From positions 1 to 52,926 of IMG/VR virus record IMGVR_UViG_3300036770_005300: a DNA stretch of 52,926 nt, one strand, 5' to 3'. The DNA comes from a virus. This document shows positions 23,075-30,679 of the stretch, in pieces; within the stretch, counting starts at the first letter, position 1, and every line of letters begins with the position of its first letter. A model generated the notes under the pieces. That model ran no database searches, was not told the DNA's origin, and worked only from the letters and a program-made list of their open reading frames with translations. The position numbers and the translations under genes were made by a program.

Positions 23075-24258
23075 TGGATGCCTCTGTTGCGGAGCTGCAG
23101 CAAAGCCTGCTGCAGAGCTTCTCGCCGGTGGCGGCAGCCGCCACCCTGGAGCCCACCGCCATGGCCCCTGCCGTGGCTGCTGAGGTGCCTGCTGATCGCC
23201 AGGTCGAAGCACCGATCGATCCACCCCGCGGCCGGTTGATGGGCACCGTGGAGGGTGACCCCAAGGGCCTGGTGCCGTGGGAATCGCGCCAGGCGATCTA
23301 CCTGGACCTGCCCCGCGACGACTACGACCAGCTGAAGGCCTACAACGCCAGCTTCCTCAAGACCCCGATCCACAAGACACTCGGCCATGCGTGGCATGAG
23401 TTCCTGCGGCCTGATCGTGAGCAGCAGCCGGACAAGGATCACTTCCTGCACGGCAACATGCTGCACACCATGCTGCTGGAGCCGGAGCTCTACGGCGAGC
23501 GGTATGTCGTGATCCCATCCGGCATGCCGAAGCGGCCGACGGAGAAGCAGCTGGAGGAACCGAGCGCCAAGCCCGGCACCAAGACCCATGACGCCTGGCT
23601 CGATGCCGTGGCCCGTGAAGAGGCCTGGCGCCGCTTCGAGGCGGGAATCGCCCCGGGTGCGCAGATCGTTTCCGCTGCGGACCATGACCAGGTGATGGCC
23701 TGGGCCAATGCCGTGCTGCGGCACCCCCGGCTGGGGGCCTACTTCGCGCCGGAGTACCGGACGCTAAACGAACTCACCCTGGTGTGGCTCGATCCGATCA
23801 CCAAGGTGCCGTGCAAGGCCCGGCTCGATGCGGTGCGGGTGTTCGATGATCACATCTGGATCGGTGACCTGAAGACCTGCCGCGAGGCCGGTGATGCGTT
23901 CCACCGCGATGCCGGCAAGTTCCTGTATGTGCTCAGCGGCACGTACTACGCCGATGCGCTGTTCTACTGCAAGCGTGCGCTGGAGCAGATCCTTGGCCTG
24001 CCGTCCGGGGAGCTGATCAATCGCCCGATCAAGCTGGAGTTCATCGCGATCGAGAAGACCGCACCGCATTTCGTGCAGCGCGTTCATCTCACGAACGACC
24101 AGGTGGAGATCGGCCGGCGGTTGATCCGGCATGCACTGGATCAGTCGATCGCAGCCGATGAGGCGGGCTACTGGCCTGCCTATGCCGAGGAGTCGGTGCC
24201 GCTGGAGCTGCCGGCCTACGCCTGGACCTGGATGGAATCTCGCCTGGAGGCAGCGTGA
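23074..24258 (+). CDS. RecE-like exonuclease, PD-(D/E)XK family
   Basis: 394 residues. YNASFLKTPIHKTLGHAWH and DHFLHGNMLHTMLLEPEL form the start of the nuclease domain, and CKARLDAV (about residue 247) with IGDLKTC (about 262) supply the catalytic D-x(n)-D-x-K. The end (FIAIEKTAPHFVQRVHL) matches the family. It would digest the 5' strand of double-stranded DNA to give 3' tails for the annealing protein encoded 3 kb upstream. The first 70 residues are loosely composed. Confidence 0.83.
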   Translation: MDASVAELQQSLLQSFSPVAAAATLEPTAMAPAVAAEVPADRQVEAPIDPPRGRLMGTVEGDPKGLVPWESRQAIYLDLPRDDYDQLKAYNASFLKTPIHKTLGHAWHEFLRPDREQQPDKDHFLHGNMLHTMLLEPELYGERYVVIPSGMPKRPTEKQLEEPSAKPGTKTHDAWLDAVAREEAWRRFEAGIAPGAQIVSAADHDQVMAWANAVLRHPRLGAYFAPEYRTLNELTLVWLDPITKVPCKARLDAVRVFDDHIWIGDLKTCREAGDAFHRDAGKFLYVLSGTYYADALFYCKRALEQILGLPSGELINRPIKLEFIAIEKTAPHFVQRVHLTNDQVEIGRRLIRHALDQSIAADEAGYWPAYAEESVPLELPAYAWTWMESRLEAA

Positions 24259-24473
24259 TGCGGAACATGGTGCACGACCTGTGCCTGGCCTACATGGCGA
24301 TCCGCGCCGCCCGAGCTGGGGTGCGTGCTGAATCGCGTGTTGCGGAAGAGCGTGCGGCACTGGCTGCAGCACGTGTGGCAGCCCTGAGCGACAAGGAGCT
24401 GCTGCGGTACTGCAGCTGCTGGGGCACCGCGCAGCTGAAGAAGGAAGCCAGGCGCCGCGGGCTGCTGGCCTGA
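24258..24473 (+). CDS. Small basic helical protein
   Basis: 71 residues from MRNMVHDLCLAYMAIRAARA, strongly helical with many Ala and Arg. TGATG overlap with the exonuclease. Unknown. Confidence 0.55.
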   Translation: MRNMVHDLCLAYMAIRAARAGVRAESRVAEERAALAAARVAALSDKELLRYCSCWGTAQLKKEARRRGLLA

Positions 24474-24536
24474 TTGATCACGGCCCGCCGGGAGCCGATC
24501 CCGGTCTATCCCATTTCGTTTATTCACAACACGACC

Positions 24537-25517
24537 GTGAACATCACCTCATCATTGGCCGTCGAACCGAAGGCCATCACGATCAGTCAATACGAAGCCC
24601 TGATCAGTGACATCGAGATTGCCAAACAGCAAGCAGTTGAATCATTTAATTACGAGGACTCCAAGGGAGACAAAGCCGCCCGCAGCTACATCGCCGGCCT
24701 GCGCAAGATTCGTGCTCGGATTGAGGCGTCACGCAAAGAGGCCAAGGCCTATGCGCTGGAATACGGTCGGGCTGTCGATGGCCAAGCCAAGGAGTTGGAG
24801 GCGCAGATTCTTGGCTTAATCGAGCCGCATCAGCAGGCACTGGACGCCATCGCCCAGCGGGAGAAGGACCGGATCGCCGCCCATGAGGCCACGTTGCAGT
24901 GCATCACCAGCACGGTCCAGAAGGGATCGGAGGAGGGGGCTGGTGCGGAGGCGATCTTTGGGATGCTGGCCTACCTGGAAGGCTTTCCCACTGATGGGAT
25001 GGATGAGTTCGAGGTGGCAGCTGAGGCCGAGAAGGCAAACGGCATCCGGCTGCTGACGGCCCTCCACGCCGCTGCCGTCGAACGCGAGAAGCGCGAGGCG
25101 CTGGAGGCGGCCGAGGCCAAGCGGAAGGCAGTGGAGGAAGAGGCCCGCCGGAAGGCTGAGGAAGAAGCGCGCCAGGCCGAGGCCGTTGAGCAGGCGCGAC
25201 GCGAGGCCGAGCAGGCCGCTGCCCAAGCCGTGGCGGAAGCCGAGGCCAGGACGCGCGAGGCCGAGGCCCGCGCTACTGCGGCCGAGGAGCAGCGCAAGAC
25301 TGAGCAGCAGGCGCGCCAGGAAGAGGAGCGGCGCCGCGCCGAGCGTGAGCGCGAGGCCAGCGAGACGGCCGCCCTCGTTGAAGCGTCGCGCCGCGAGGAG
25401 CTGGGAAGGCAGCTTGCCGATGCACTGATGGGCAAGACCCGGCCCGTTGTCGTGCAGCAGCTGCTCGACGGAACCTTCCACAACGCCGTTGTCATCGACT
25501 GGAGGAAGGTGGCATGA
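24537..25517 (+). CDS. Coiled-coil protein next to exonuclease
   Basis: About 326 residues from a GTG (a TTG at 24474 would add 21). The N-terminal 70 residues (ISQYEALISDIEIAKQQAVE) are helical and of lower GC than the rest. From about residue 180 there is a long Glu/Ala/Arg coiled coil. The end (GKTRPVVVQQLLDGTFHNAVVIDW) is a compact conserved tail. Similar proteins sit beside recT/exonuclease pairs in other phages; function unknown. Confidence 0.65.
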   Translation: MNITSSLAVEPKAITISQYEALISDIEIAKQQAVESFNYEDSKGDKAARSYIAGLRKIRARIEASRKEAKAYALEYGRAVDGQAKELEAQILGLIEPHQQALDAIAQREKDRIAAHEATLQCITSTVQKGSEEGAGAEAIFGMLAYLEGFPTDGMDEFEVAAEAEKANGIRLLTALHAAAVEREKREALEAAEAKRKAVEEEARRKAEEEARQAEAVEQARREAEQAAAQAVAEAEARTREAEARATAAEEQRKTEQQARQEEERRRAEREREASETAALVEASRREELGRQLADALMGKTRPVVVQQLLDGTFHNAVVIDWRKVA

Positions 25518-25705
25518 GCGCACTGCACCCATCAGAGCTAATCGGTAGGTATCCGATAGCGATTTCAACGGCACTTTCTGGTGATGGTGGCATGGCAGTC
25601 GTTGCCCTGTGCAATGACGGCACGATCTGGGATTACGACCCGCGCAAAGAGAGATGGGAGCAACTCCCCGCCATCCCCCAACCCACCCCACAGGAGACCC
25701 GATGA
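25514..25705 (+). CDS. Small hypothetical protein
   Basis: 63 residues: ISTALSGDGGMAVVALCNDG, TIWDYDPRKERWEQLP, a single beta-blade-like motif. Overlaps both neighbours. Unknown. Confidence 0.6.
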   Translation: MSALHPSELIGRYPIAISTALSGDGGMAVVALCNDGTIWDYDPRKERWEQLPAIPQPTPQETR

Positions 25706-26187
25706 CCGACCACACCGCCCGGCCTGAGAGCTGGGAGACAGTGCAGCAATGGGCCGACAGCGTTCCCGCCTGCGACTGCCTCATGGACTTACGCGCCCGC
25801 GTGGAGCGGCTGGAGCAGGCGCAGCAGCCGGAGCCAGAGGGGCCGAACCTGGCCGGGCAGCTGGCGCGAACCATGGAGCAGCGGCTGCCGCGCGTGCTCC
25901 ATTTCCATGGCGTGCCCCTGGTTCCCCCGATCGACTGCCCCGACCCGATGCTATGGATCGCGGAGCGGGTCTACGAGATGGCGCAGCAGCAGCAGCCCGC
26001 CCCGAACACCCCGGCGGGGCTTGTCAGCGACGTAGCTGAGCTGATTGCTCGCTTCGCCAGCACCTCGCGGGCAGGCGATGACTGCACCCCAGCGGCCAGC
26101 GAGGTTCTGCACAAGGTGGCCGACTGGCTCGCAGATAACGGAGCGATCATCGGCCCCAGCCTGCTCCGCCGGGAGGTGGGGCGATGA
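25702..26187 (+). CDS. Hypothetical protein
   Basis: 161 residues from MTDHTARPESWETVQQWADS. It has a helical segment (LMDLRARVERLEQAQQPEPE), and the C-terminus (SEVLHKVADWLADNGAIIG) is helical too. Belongs to a class of Gln/Glu/Pro-rich small proteins frequent in cyanobacterial phages. Unknown. Confidence 0.6.
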   Translation: MTDHTARPESWETVQQWADSVPACDCLMDLRARVERLEQAQQPEPEGPNLAGQLARTMEQRLPRVLHFHGVPLVPPIDCPDPMLWIAERVYEMAQQQQPAPNTPAGLVSDVAELIARFASTSRAGDDCTPAASEVLHKVADWLADNGAIIGPSLLRREVGR

Positions 26188-26627
26188 GCGGCCGTGACCT
26201 GATCGCCCGCCTGGCCGCTGCGCTGCGGGTGCAACTCGATGGGGTAGGCCTCTACTCCGAGCTGCTGGCTGAGGCTGACGCCCGCGCCCTGCTGGCCGAG
26301 GCCCAGCCCGAGGCGGTTGAGCCCACGGATGAGGAGCTGAAGCTGCTGTTGGCTGAGTACCGGCATCTCAGCGCGGTCCAGTTCGCCCGCGCCGTGCTGG
26401 CCCGATGGGGCCGCCCTGCGCCGGAGCCGGTCAGCGTGGCCGAGCGGCCCTGGGAGCGCGAGGGCTGGTGTGATGCGGAGGGGAGGTGCTGGCTGTTCGG
26501 CAAGGTTGAAGGCGACTGGCGGCTGATGAGCGCCACCAACTCAGGACTTCCGAGCATCAAGTATTGCTTCAGCCACGCATTGCCCCACTGGACGCTGCCG
26601 GTGCCGCAGGAGCAGGTCGATGGCTGA
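26184..26627 (+). CDS. Hypothetical protein of a cyanobacterial/phage type
   Basis: 147 residues. The N-terminal half is helical; EPTDEELKLLLAEYRHLSA is followed by WEREGWCDAEGRCWLFGKV and a beta-rich end with PHWTLPVP. The modular look (linker plus small beta domain) recurs in cyanobacterial genomes as far as I can recall. Unknown function. Confidence 0.6.
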   Translation: MSGRDLIARLAAALRVQLDGVGLYSELLAEADARALLAEAQPEAVEPTDEELKLLLAEYRHLSAVQFARAVLARWGRPAPEPVSVAERPWEREGWCDAEGRCWLFGKVEGDWRLMSATNSGLPSIKYCFSHALPHWTLPVPQEQVDG

Positions 26628-26823
26628 CCTGACATCAGAGCAGCAAGCTCTAATCATGGCCGGTGTAGTGGCCGACTATGCCCTTGCGTTGGTTGGTGGC
26701 ATGGGTCTCAACGGCCCCATCGCACCGGTCCACCCGGATCAGTTCTCAGCCTCCGCCGCAAGGCTGCGTTACGCAGTTGAAAGCTACAACGCACACATCC
26801 TGCTGATGAACCGCCGTGAGTGA
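26620..26823 (+). CDS. Small hypothetical protein
   Basis: 67 residues, helical with a weakly hydrophobic stretch (MAGVVADYALALVGGMGL). Overlaps the gene before by 8 nt and the next by 8 nt. Confidence 0.55.
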   Translation: MADLTSEQQALIMAGVVADYALALVGGMGLNGPIAPVHPDQFSASAARLRYAVESYNAHILLMNRRE

Positions 26824-26995
26824 CCCCACGCACCCCGCCCAGCTGGCCGCCGACATCCGCACGGCCTACGAATCCACCTGGATCCACAAGCCCGTGGTCG
26901 CTGCGCTGCTGGAGCTGGCCAGCCAGATGGAGCGCCAGCGCATCATTTCCGCTGACGTGCGGGCCATTGCTAACGAACTGAGCCGCTACCCATGA
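26816..26995 (+). CDS. Very small protein (59 aa)
   Basis: GTG start within the end of the previous gene; reads MSDPTHPAQLAADIRTAYES and ends ANELSRYP. It fits the chain of 4-8 nt overlaps, the next ATG overlapping its stop as ATGA. Helical, unknown. Confidence 0.55.
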   Translation: MSDPTHPAQLAADIRTAYESTWIHKPVVAALLELASQMERQRIISADVRAIANELSRYP

Positions 26996-27159
26996 TCGCC
27001 TTCATCATCAATTCCGACCACGGCCGCATCGGGCCGCTGTGGTGGTTCAACTCCAATCGCATCCCGCGCCAGTGGTCTGATGACAGCCCCTTCCTTGCCC
27101 GCCGCTGGGGCACCTTCGGCTTCGGCCGCAGCGTTCGTTTCATGCTGGAGGTTGACTGA
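26992..27159 (+). CDS. Very small protein (55 aa)
   Basis: Starts MIAFIINSDHGRIGPLWWFN and ends GRSVRFMLEVD. The aromatic content (WW, F) suggests a folded mini-domain. ATGA/TGATG overlaps on both sides. Confidence 0.55.
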   Translation: MIAFIINSDHGRIGPLWWFNSNRIPRQWSDDSPFLARRWGTFGFGRSVRFMLEVD

Positions 27160-27413
27160 TGACTGACCCCGCTATGTCACCCGCGCAGAAGGTGCTGGCT
27201 GCGTTCCTGGATGCTCCGCTAGTTTCCCGCTGCTATCCCACCTACCGCCGCCACCAAGTCGCCGCCGCCATCCGCGCTGCTGCGGATGAGGTGGTGCCGG
27301 TTCAGATGCCAGTTGGTGCAGGCTTCCGCCAGCACCGCTCAGCCATTGCAGAGCGCCTTGAGAATCGCCGCCAGCTTCTCGCCATCGCCGCCGAGCTGGA
27401 GGGGCAGCCGTGA
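27159..27413 (+). CDS. Small hypothetical protein
   Basis: 84 residues. MSPAQKVLAAFLDAPLVSRC and YRRHQVAAAIRAAADEVVPV, then RLENRRQLLAIAAEL, look like a helical bundle. Unknown. Confidence 0.55.
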   Translation: MTDPAMSPAQKVLAAFLDAPLVSRCYPTYRRHQVAAAIRAAADEVVPVQMPVGAGFRQHRSAIAERLENRRQLLAIAAELEGQP

Positions 27414-27607
27414 CCGCTGACCGCAACCCCATCGCCCGCCTTGCGGCGGTGCTCCGCGCGCGCCATGTGCCCGACCCGGAGCAGGTGGCGCTGCTCGCTA
27501 CCGAACACATCGCCCACGAACTGCACCAGCGGTGCAGCCATTCAGATTCCGCTGACTGGCTTTTGGGTGAGGGTGAAATCTACGCCCAACGATTGATCGA
27601 CGCATGA
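27410..27607 (+). CDS. Small hypothetical protein, paralogue of 27830 gene
   Basis: 65 residues from a GTG. IARLAAVLRARHVPDPEQVA and HELHQRCSHSDSADWLLGEG resemble positions in the gene at 27830 (AILRAEGAPDPAHTACLAVE, then SSSSADWLSAA), so the two are likely a duplicated pair. Confidence 0.55.
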   Translation: MTADRNPIARLAAVLRARHVPDPEQVALLATEHIAHELHQRCSHSDSADWLLGEGEIYAQRLIDA

Positions 27608-27798
27608 CCCACCACCTCCCATGGGACGTGCGCCGCTGCACCGGGGAGCTGAGCGACGACCCCGCACGGATCTGGCGGGAGGATTGCAGCACCTGCCTCC
27701 GCCGCCTCGCGCCCGAGCACCCCGATCCCAGGCGCACCAGCTGGATCGAGCCGCAACCTGCACCCTGCGAGCAGCTGCTCCAGGTGCCTGAAGACTGA
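27604..27798 (+). CDS. Small hypothetical protein
   Basis: 64 residues; RRCTGELSDDPARIWREDCS and TCLRRLAPEH contain three Cys that might bind a metal. ATGA overlap with the gene before. Confidence 0.55.
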   Translation: MTHHLPWDVRRCTGELSDDPARIWREDCSTCLRRLAPEHPDPRRTSWIEPQPAPCEQLLQVPED

Positions 27799-27813
27799 CT
27801 GCCAACCATCCAC

Positions 27814-27827
27814 ATCTGCATGTAGAC
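27814..27827. promoter_or_regulatory. GTCYRN4YRGAC-type dyad before 27830 gene
   Basis: ATCTGCATGTAGAC (13 of 14 family positions), 2 nt before a GTG start, with an overlapping ATCCACATCTGCAT. Interrupts an otherwise gapless gene chain. Confidence 0.5.
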
Positions 27828-27829
27828 CA

Positions 27830-28081
27830 GTGACCACCGCATTGCGAACCGCCACCCTCGAACTCATGGACCTCTTCGATGTGCCGCCCGTGCCGCAGCA
27901 CAGCGCCCAGAACCCCGTGGATGCCGTCACCGCCATCCTGCGGGCCGAGGGCGCCCCAGACCCTGCCCACACCGCCTGCCTGGCTGTCGAGGCCATCGCA
28001 GGCGCTCTCCACCGCCGCTCTGGCGGCAGCAGTTCCTCCGCTGACTGGCTCAGTGCTGCCGTCGCGCTGCGTCAGCCCTGA
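27830..28081 (+). CDS. Small hypothetical protein, paralogue of 27410 gene
   Basis: 83 residues from a GTG just after a dyad. VDAVTAILRAEGAPDPAHTA and SSSSADWLSAAVALRQP parallel the gene at 27410. Unknown function. Confidence 0.55.
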   Translation: MTTALRTATLELMDLFDVPPVPQHSAQNPVDAVTAILRAEGAPDPAHTACLAVEAIAGALHRRSGGSSSSADWLSAAVALRQP

Positions 28082-28416
28082 TGACAGCCGATCCCAGCCT
28101 TCTGCCGCCACCACCACCCCCGCCACCCCTGCCGGCCCGCCTCAGGCCGCCGCTGCTCTCCTCCGGCGCCATCCTGCGCTTCCCGTTCACCCCCAACGGC
28201 CACACGCTGCACGCCAGGGTCGTGGCGATCGATGGGCACCTGGCGGCCCTGGACCTGCTGATCGCCACCCTGCCCAAGCCCGGCACGCCCGCAACCGAGG
28301 CGGCACCGATCCGCACGGTCGCCTCGATCGCGCACATCCTCTCGATCTGGCAGGTGGTCCCCACCGCATCGGCTGCGGGAAACCTCACAGCACCACCCGC
28401 GCAGGCTGCCGCATGA
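28081..28416 (+). CDS. Hypothetical protein with poly-Pro start
   Basis: 111 residues. A Pro-rich head (LLPPPPPPPPLPAR) precedes a folded part (AILRFPFTPNGHTLHARVVA, IASIAHILSIWQVV). TGATG-type junctions with neighbours. Unknown. Confidence 0.5.
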   Translation: MTADPSLLPPPPPPPPLPARLRPPLLSSGAILRFPFTPNGHTLHARVVAIDGHLAALDLLIATLPKPGTPATEAAPIRTVASIAHILSIWQVVPTASAAGNLTAPPAQAAA

Positions 28417-28652
28417 GCGATCCCATCCCGCAGCCCTGCATCACCCAGGAGATGGTGATCATCGACAGCCAGCCCACCTGGCGCGTCTGCTGCGGTGATC
28501 TCTGCGTGGAAGACCGCTCCGGCACCCTTGCGCACCAGGCGCTGCAGGCCAGGGCCCGAGCGGAAGGCATCGAGCTCCCCAGCAGCCGCCCGCGCCGGCC
28601 GCCGGCACCAGGCCCCGACCCCGACGGCCGCTACGGCGAACCCGGCACCTGA
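28413..28652 (+). CDS. Small hypothetical protein, last of the small-gene chain
   Basis: 79 residues from the ATG overlapping the stop before. TWRVCCGDLCVEDRSGTLAH has three closely spaced Cys. Ends 4 nt before the convergent lysis gene; no terminator hairpin is seen between. Confidence 0.55.
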   Translation: MSDPIPQPCITQEMVIIDSQPTWRVCCGDLCVEDRSGTLAHQALQARARAEGIELPSSRPRRPPAPGPDPDGRYGEPGT

Positions 28653-28655
28653 CGA

Positions 28656-29414
28656 TCAGCCCTTCTGCACCTGCAGCGCCCAGCCGGTGCTGGGGCCATC
28701 CACCATCCACCGCCGCTCCCAGTTCCGCCGGCTGTAGCGCACTGCACGGCCGCCTTTGTGGTTCACGTAGCCGCCGTTCACCATGTCCGCCTCGCCGTTG
28801 GGGTCATGGTGGATCCAGTGCTCCGCGTCGAACCCGATCACCAGCGACCAGTGGCCACCGCCTGATGGTGCAGTGACCGGGCCCTTGTGCAGCCAGCCCA
28901 CGGCCACCGGCCGGCCCGCCCGGATCTCGGCCTCCAGGAACCCAGGCGCTGCATTGGTCACCTTCCGCGGGAACAGCCCGAGCGACCGCAACGCCTCGAT
29001 CTGGGCGCGATCGCTGGTGGTGTCACCGAACTGCTTGCGGATCAGGTTGTATTCGTCGTCGCTGCCGATCTCCCCCCAGAAGGCAGCCACCATGGCGCAG
29101 GTGCTGCTGAAGCACTCGCGGTAGCCAGTGCCTGACTTGTTGTCGTTCTGCTCGAAGTAGGGCACATCGAGCAGCACGGCCTTGGGCCGCTCCGGTGCCT
29201 TGGCCGGCTGTGCAGGTTGCGCCGGCTGGGCCGGATTGGTCTGCTTGCCATCCTGCGACCAGACGGCAAACCAGGGGCGATCACGCCGCATCGCCACGGC
29301 ATAGCCGTTGGTGCGGATGTCGTCTTCCAGCATCGCGATGGCAGCCATCTGATGCGGCAGGCCCCGGTAGAACCGGAACACCTGCTCAAGCGTGATCGAT
29401 GCCGTGTTGGCCAT
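28656..29414 (-). CDS. C39-like cysteine peptidase, probable endolysin
   Basis: 252 residues from MANTASITLEQVFRFYRGLP. After an N-terminal helical part and a Pro/Ala/Gln spacer (about 65-75), the catalytic domain begins VLLDVPYFEQND and holds ECFSSTCAMV (nucleophile Cys), FGDTTSDRAQIEALRSLG, and GGHWSLVIGFD plus HHDPNGEAD (His and Asp). This peptidase_C39-like domain with GWLHKGPV and RRWMVDGP is known in phage lysins. It probably cuts peptidoglycan cross-links; a small membrane protein lies just upstream. Confidence 0.7.
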   Translation of the reverse strand: MANTASITLEQVFRFYRGLPHQMAAIAMLEDDIRTNGYAVAMRRDRPWFAVWSQDGKQTNPAQPAQPAQPAKAPERPKAVLLDVPYFEQNDNKSGTGYRECFSSTCAMVAAFWGEIGSDDEYNLIRKQFGDTTSDRAQIEALRSLGLFPRKVTNAAPGFLEAEIRAGRPVAVGWLHKGPVTAPSGGGHWSLVIGFDAEHWIHHDPNGEADMVNGGYVNHKGGRAVRYSRRNWERRWMVDGPSTGWALQVQKG

Positions 29415-29451
29415 CCCCTTTCGCGTCCCCTGTTCTCTGCTGGCGTGCGGT

Positions 29452-29622
29452 TCAGCGGCGCTTGCGTGACTGGCCGGCAATGGCCTGGCTGATCAGCTGG
29501 AAGATGAGCTGGGTGACACCATTGGCGCGCACCTTGGGATTGGAACCGAGGATGTCTGATGCGATGCCCCAGCTCAGGGCCACCAGAGCCCAGAACTGCG
29601 GGTGCTCAGTGATTGCTTGCAT
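29452..29622 (-). CDS. Small membrane protein, holin candidate
   Basis: 56 residues: starts MQAITEHPQFWALVALSWGI and ends GQSRKRR. One hydrophobic stretch (FWALVALSWGIASDIL) and a basic C-terminus fit a class-III-type small holin. It precedes the lysin gene by 37 nt. GGAAAGCT, a box variant, lies 29 nt upstream. Holin function is inferred from size and place. Confidence 0.5.
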   Translation of the reverse strand: MQAITEHPQFWALVALSWGIASDILGSNPKVRANGVTQLIFQLISQAIAGQSRKRR

Positions 29623-29651
29623 GACCCTGTAGAAAGCGTGGGTTCAGCCGT

Positions 29652-29659
29652 AGCTTTCC
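29652..29659 (-). promoter_or_regulatory. GGAAAGCT box, lysis unit
   Basis: Variant of the dispersed box, 29 nt before the ATG at 29622, and 11 nt from an oppositely oriented perfect box. Confidence 0.5.
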
Positions 29660-29670
29660 CTGCCCTACGT

Positions 29671-29678
29671 GGAAAACT
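29671..29678 (+). promoter_or_regulatory. GGAAAACT box, plus-strand gene at 29703
   Basis: Perfect box on the plus strand, 24 nt before the ATG at 29703. Its strand follows the gene it precedes. Confidence 0.6.
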
Positions 29679-29702
29679 GCGAGCAGGATCCTGTGGTGTC
29701 CC

Positions 29703-30008
29703 ATGCTTGCCTGCATCGCCTGGGGTAGCAGCGACACATTTCCCACGGGGCCCGGTGATCACTGCGTCTGGGGCTGTGAGTTCGAGCTGCTGCCCAGCGG
29801 CACCATGCGCGATGCACGGCAGATCCTGCATGGTGTGGTGGGCCAGCGAGCGCGGAAGCTCTCGGCCTCGAAGATCGAACTGCTGGATGGGGCGATGGTG
29901 ATGCTCGGCATCCGCGGCACCTCCACCGATCAGCTGCTGCCGCATCAACAGGAGCTGATCAACAGCTACCAGCTGGTGCCGCAGGGCCGGCAGAGCATCG
30001 ACAGCTGA
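29703..30008 (+). CDS. Hypothetical protein on the strand opposite the late genes
   Basis: 101 residues from MLACIAWGSSDTFPTGPGD. CVWGCEFELLPSGTMRDARQ, GQRARKLSASKIELLDGAMV suggest a small alpha/beta fold. Stand-alone cargo-type gene: divergent from the lysis genes, convergent (3-nt gap) with the gene at 30012, with its own box. Unknown. Confidence 0.58.
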   Translation: MLACIAWGSSDTFPTGPGDHCVWGCEFELLPSGTMRDARQILHGVVGQRARKLSASKIELLDGAMVMLGIRGTSTDQLLPHQQELINSYQLVPQGRQSIDS

Positions 30009-30011
30009 AGA

Positions 30012-30542
30012 TCACTGCTCAGCAGGCGGCGGCGATGGTGCCTGCGGTTGCTGCTGCTGCTGAATGACCGGCGGCGGATCATCCTCGAACCAGGTCTTCA
30101 TGGCAGCCACGGAAGCCAGCACCGTGCCGAGCATTGCCAGCACCGCAATCATCATGTTGCTGATCGCATTCGCTGCGCCCATCCCGCCCCGGCGGCGATC
30201 GTTGCTGGTCTTGAGGCTGCTCACCGTGGTGCTCAGCCCCTGGAGGGTGGTGGTGATCGTCTGCAGCTGATCCGTGGATGGCTTGTCCGCCACGGCAGTC
30301 GCCAATGCGCCGACCGTATCGGCCAGGGCCTTCAGCTGTTCGTGGGTGACGGTATAGCGCTCCAGGCGGCCGATGCGATCCTCCAGGCGTTCCATCCGGC
30401 CGTTGGTTTCCGCCAGCTGGGTGAGGCTGGTCTGCACCTGCGACTGAACGCCGAGCAACAGGCCTTCAAGCAGCTTGCCGTGGCCGATCAGCTCACGGAT
30501 GGCGGCCTCTTGGGATGGATCTGGGCTGCCTGCTGGGCTCAT
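30012..30542 (-). CDS. Coiled-coil protein with one membrane segment
   Basis: 176 residues from MSPAGSPDPSQEAAIRELIG; an upstream ATG at 30656 (214 aa) is nearer to the box but adds an unlikely Pro/His/Arg stretch. Coiled coil (LTQLAETNGRMERLEDRIGR), then a transmembrane helix (MMIAVLAMLGTVLASVAAM, about 140-158) and a Gln/Pro tail. Same plan as the next gene, KLLEGLLLGVQSQ matching KLEGLLVGLQASM, so the two are paralogues. The plan resembles XhlA-type lysis accessory proteins. Confidence 0.58.
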   Translation of the reverse strand: MSPAGSPDPSQEAAIRELIGHGKLLEGLLLGVQSQVQTSLTQLAETNGRMERLEDRIGRLERYTVTHEQLKALADTVGALATAVADKPSTDQLQTITTTLQGLSTTVSSLKTSNDRRRGGMGAANAISNMMIAVLAMLGTVLASVAAMKTWFEDDPPPVIQQQQQPQAPSPPPAEQ

Positions 30543-30670
30543 GGGCCGCTGGCGATGGTGGAACGGGTGCTGCCGATGGCGTGGGCAATCTGGTGATGGT
30601 GCAGCAAGGCGCCGGGCGTGGATCGCTCCTGGTGCCTGGCGCTCGAACAGGGCCATCTGCCGCTTGCTCC

Positions 30671-30678
30671 AGTTTTCC
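30671..30678 (-). promoter_or_regulatory. GGAAAACT box between paralogous membrane genes
   Basis: Perfect box one base after the stop of the 30680 gene; 14 nt before an ATG at 30656 and 128 nt before the preferred ATG at 30542, so it bears on the start choice. Confidence 0.5.
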
Positions 30679-30679
30679 T

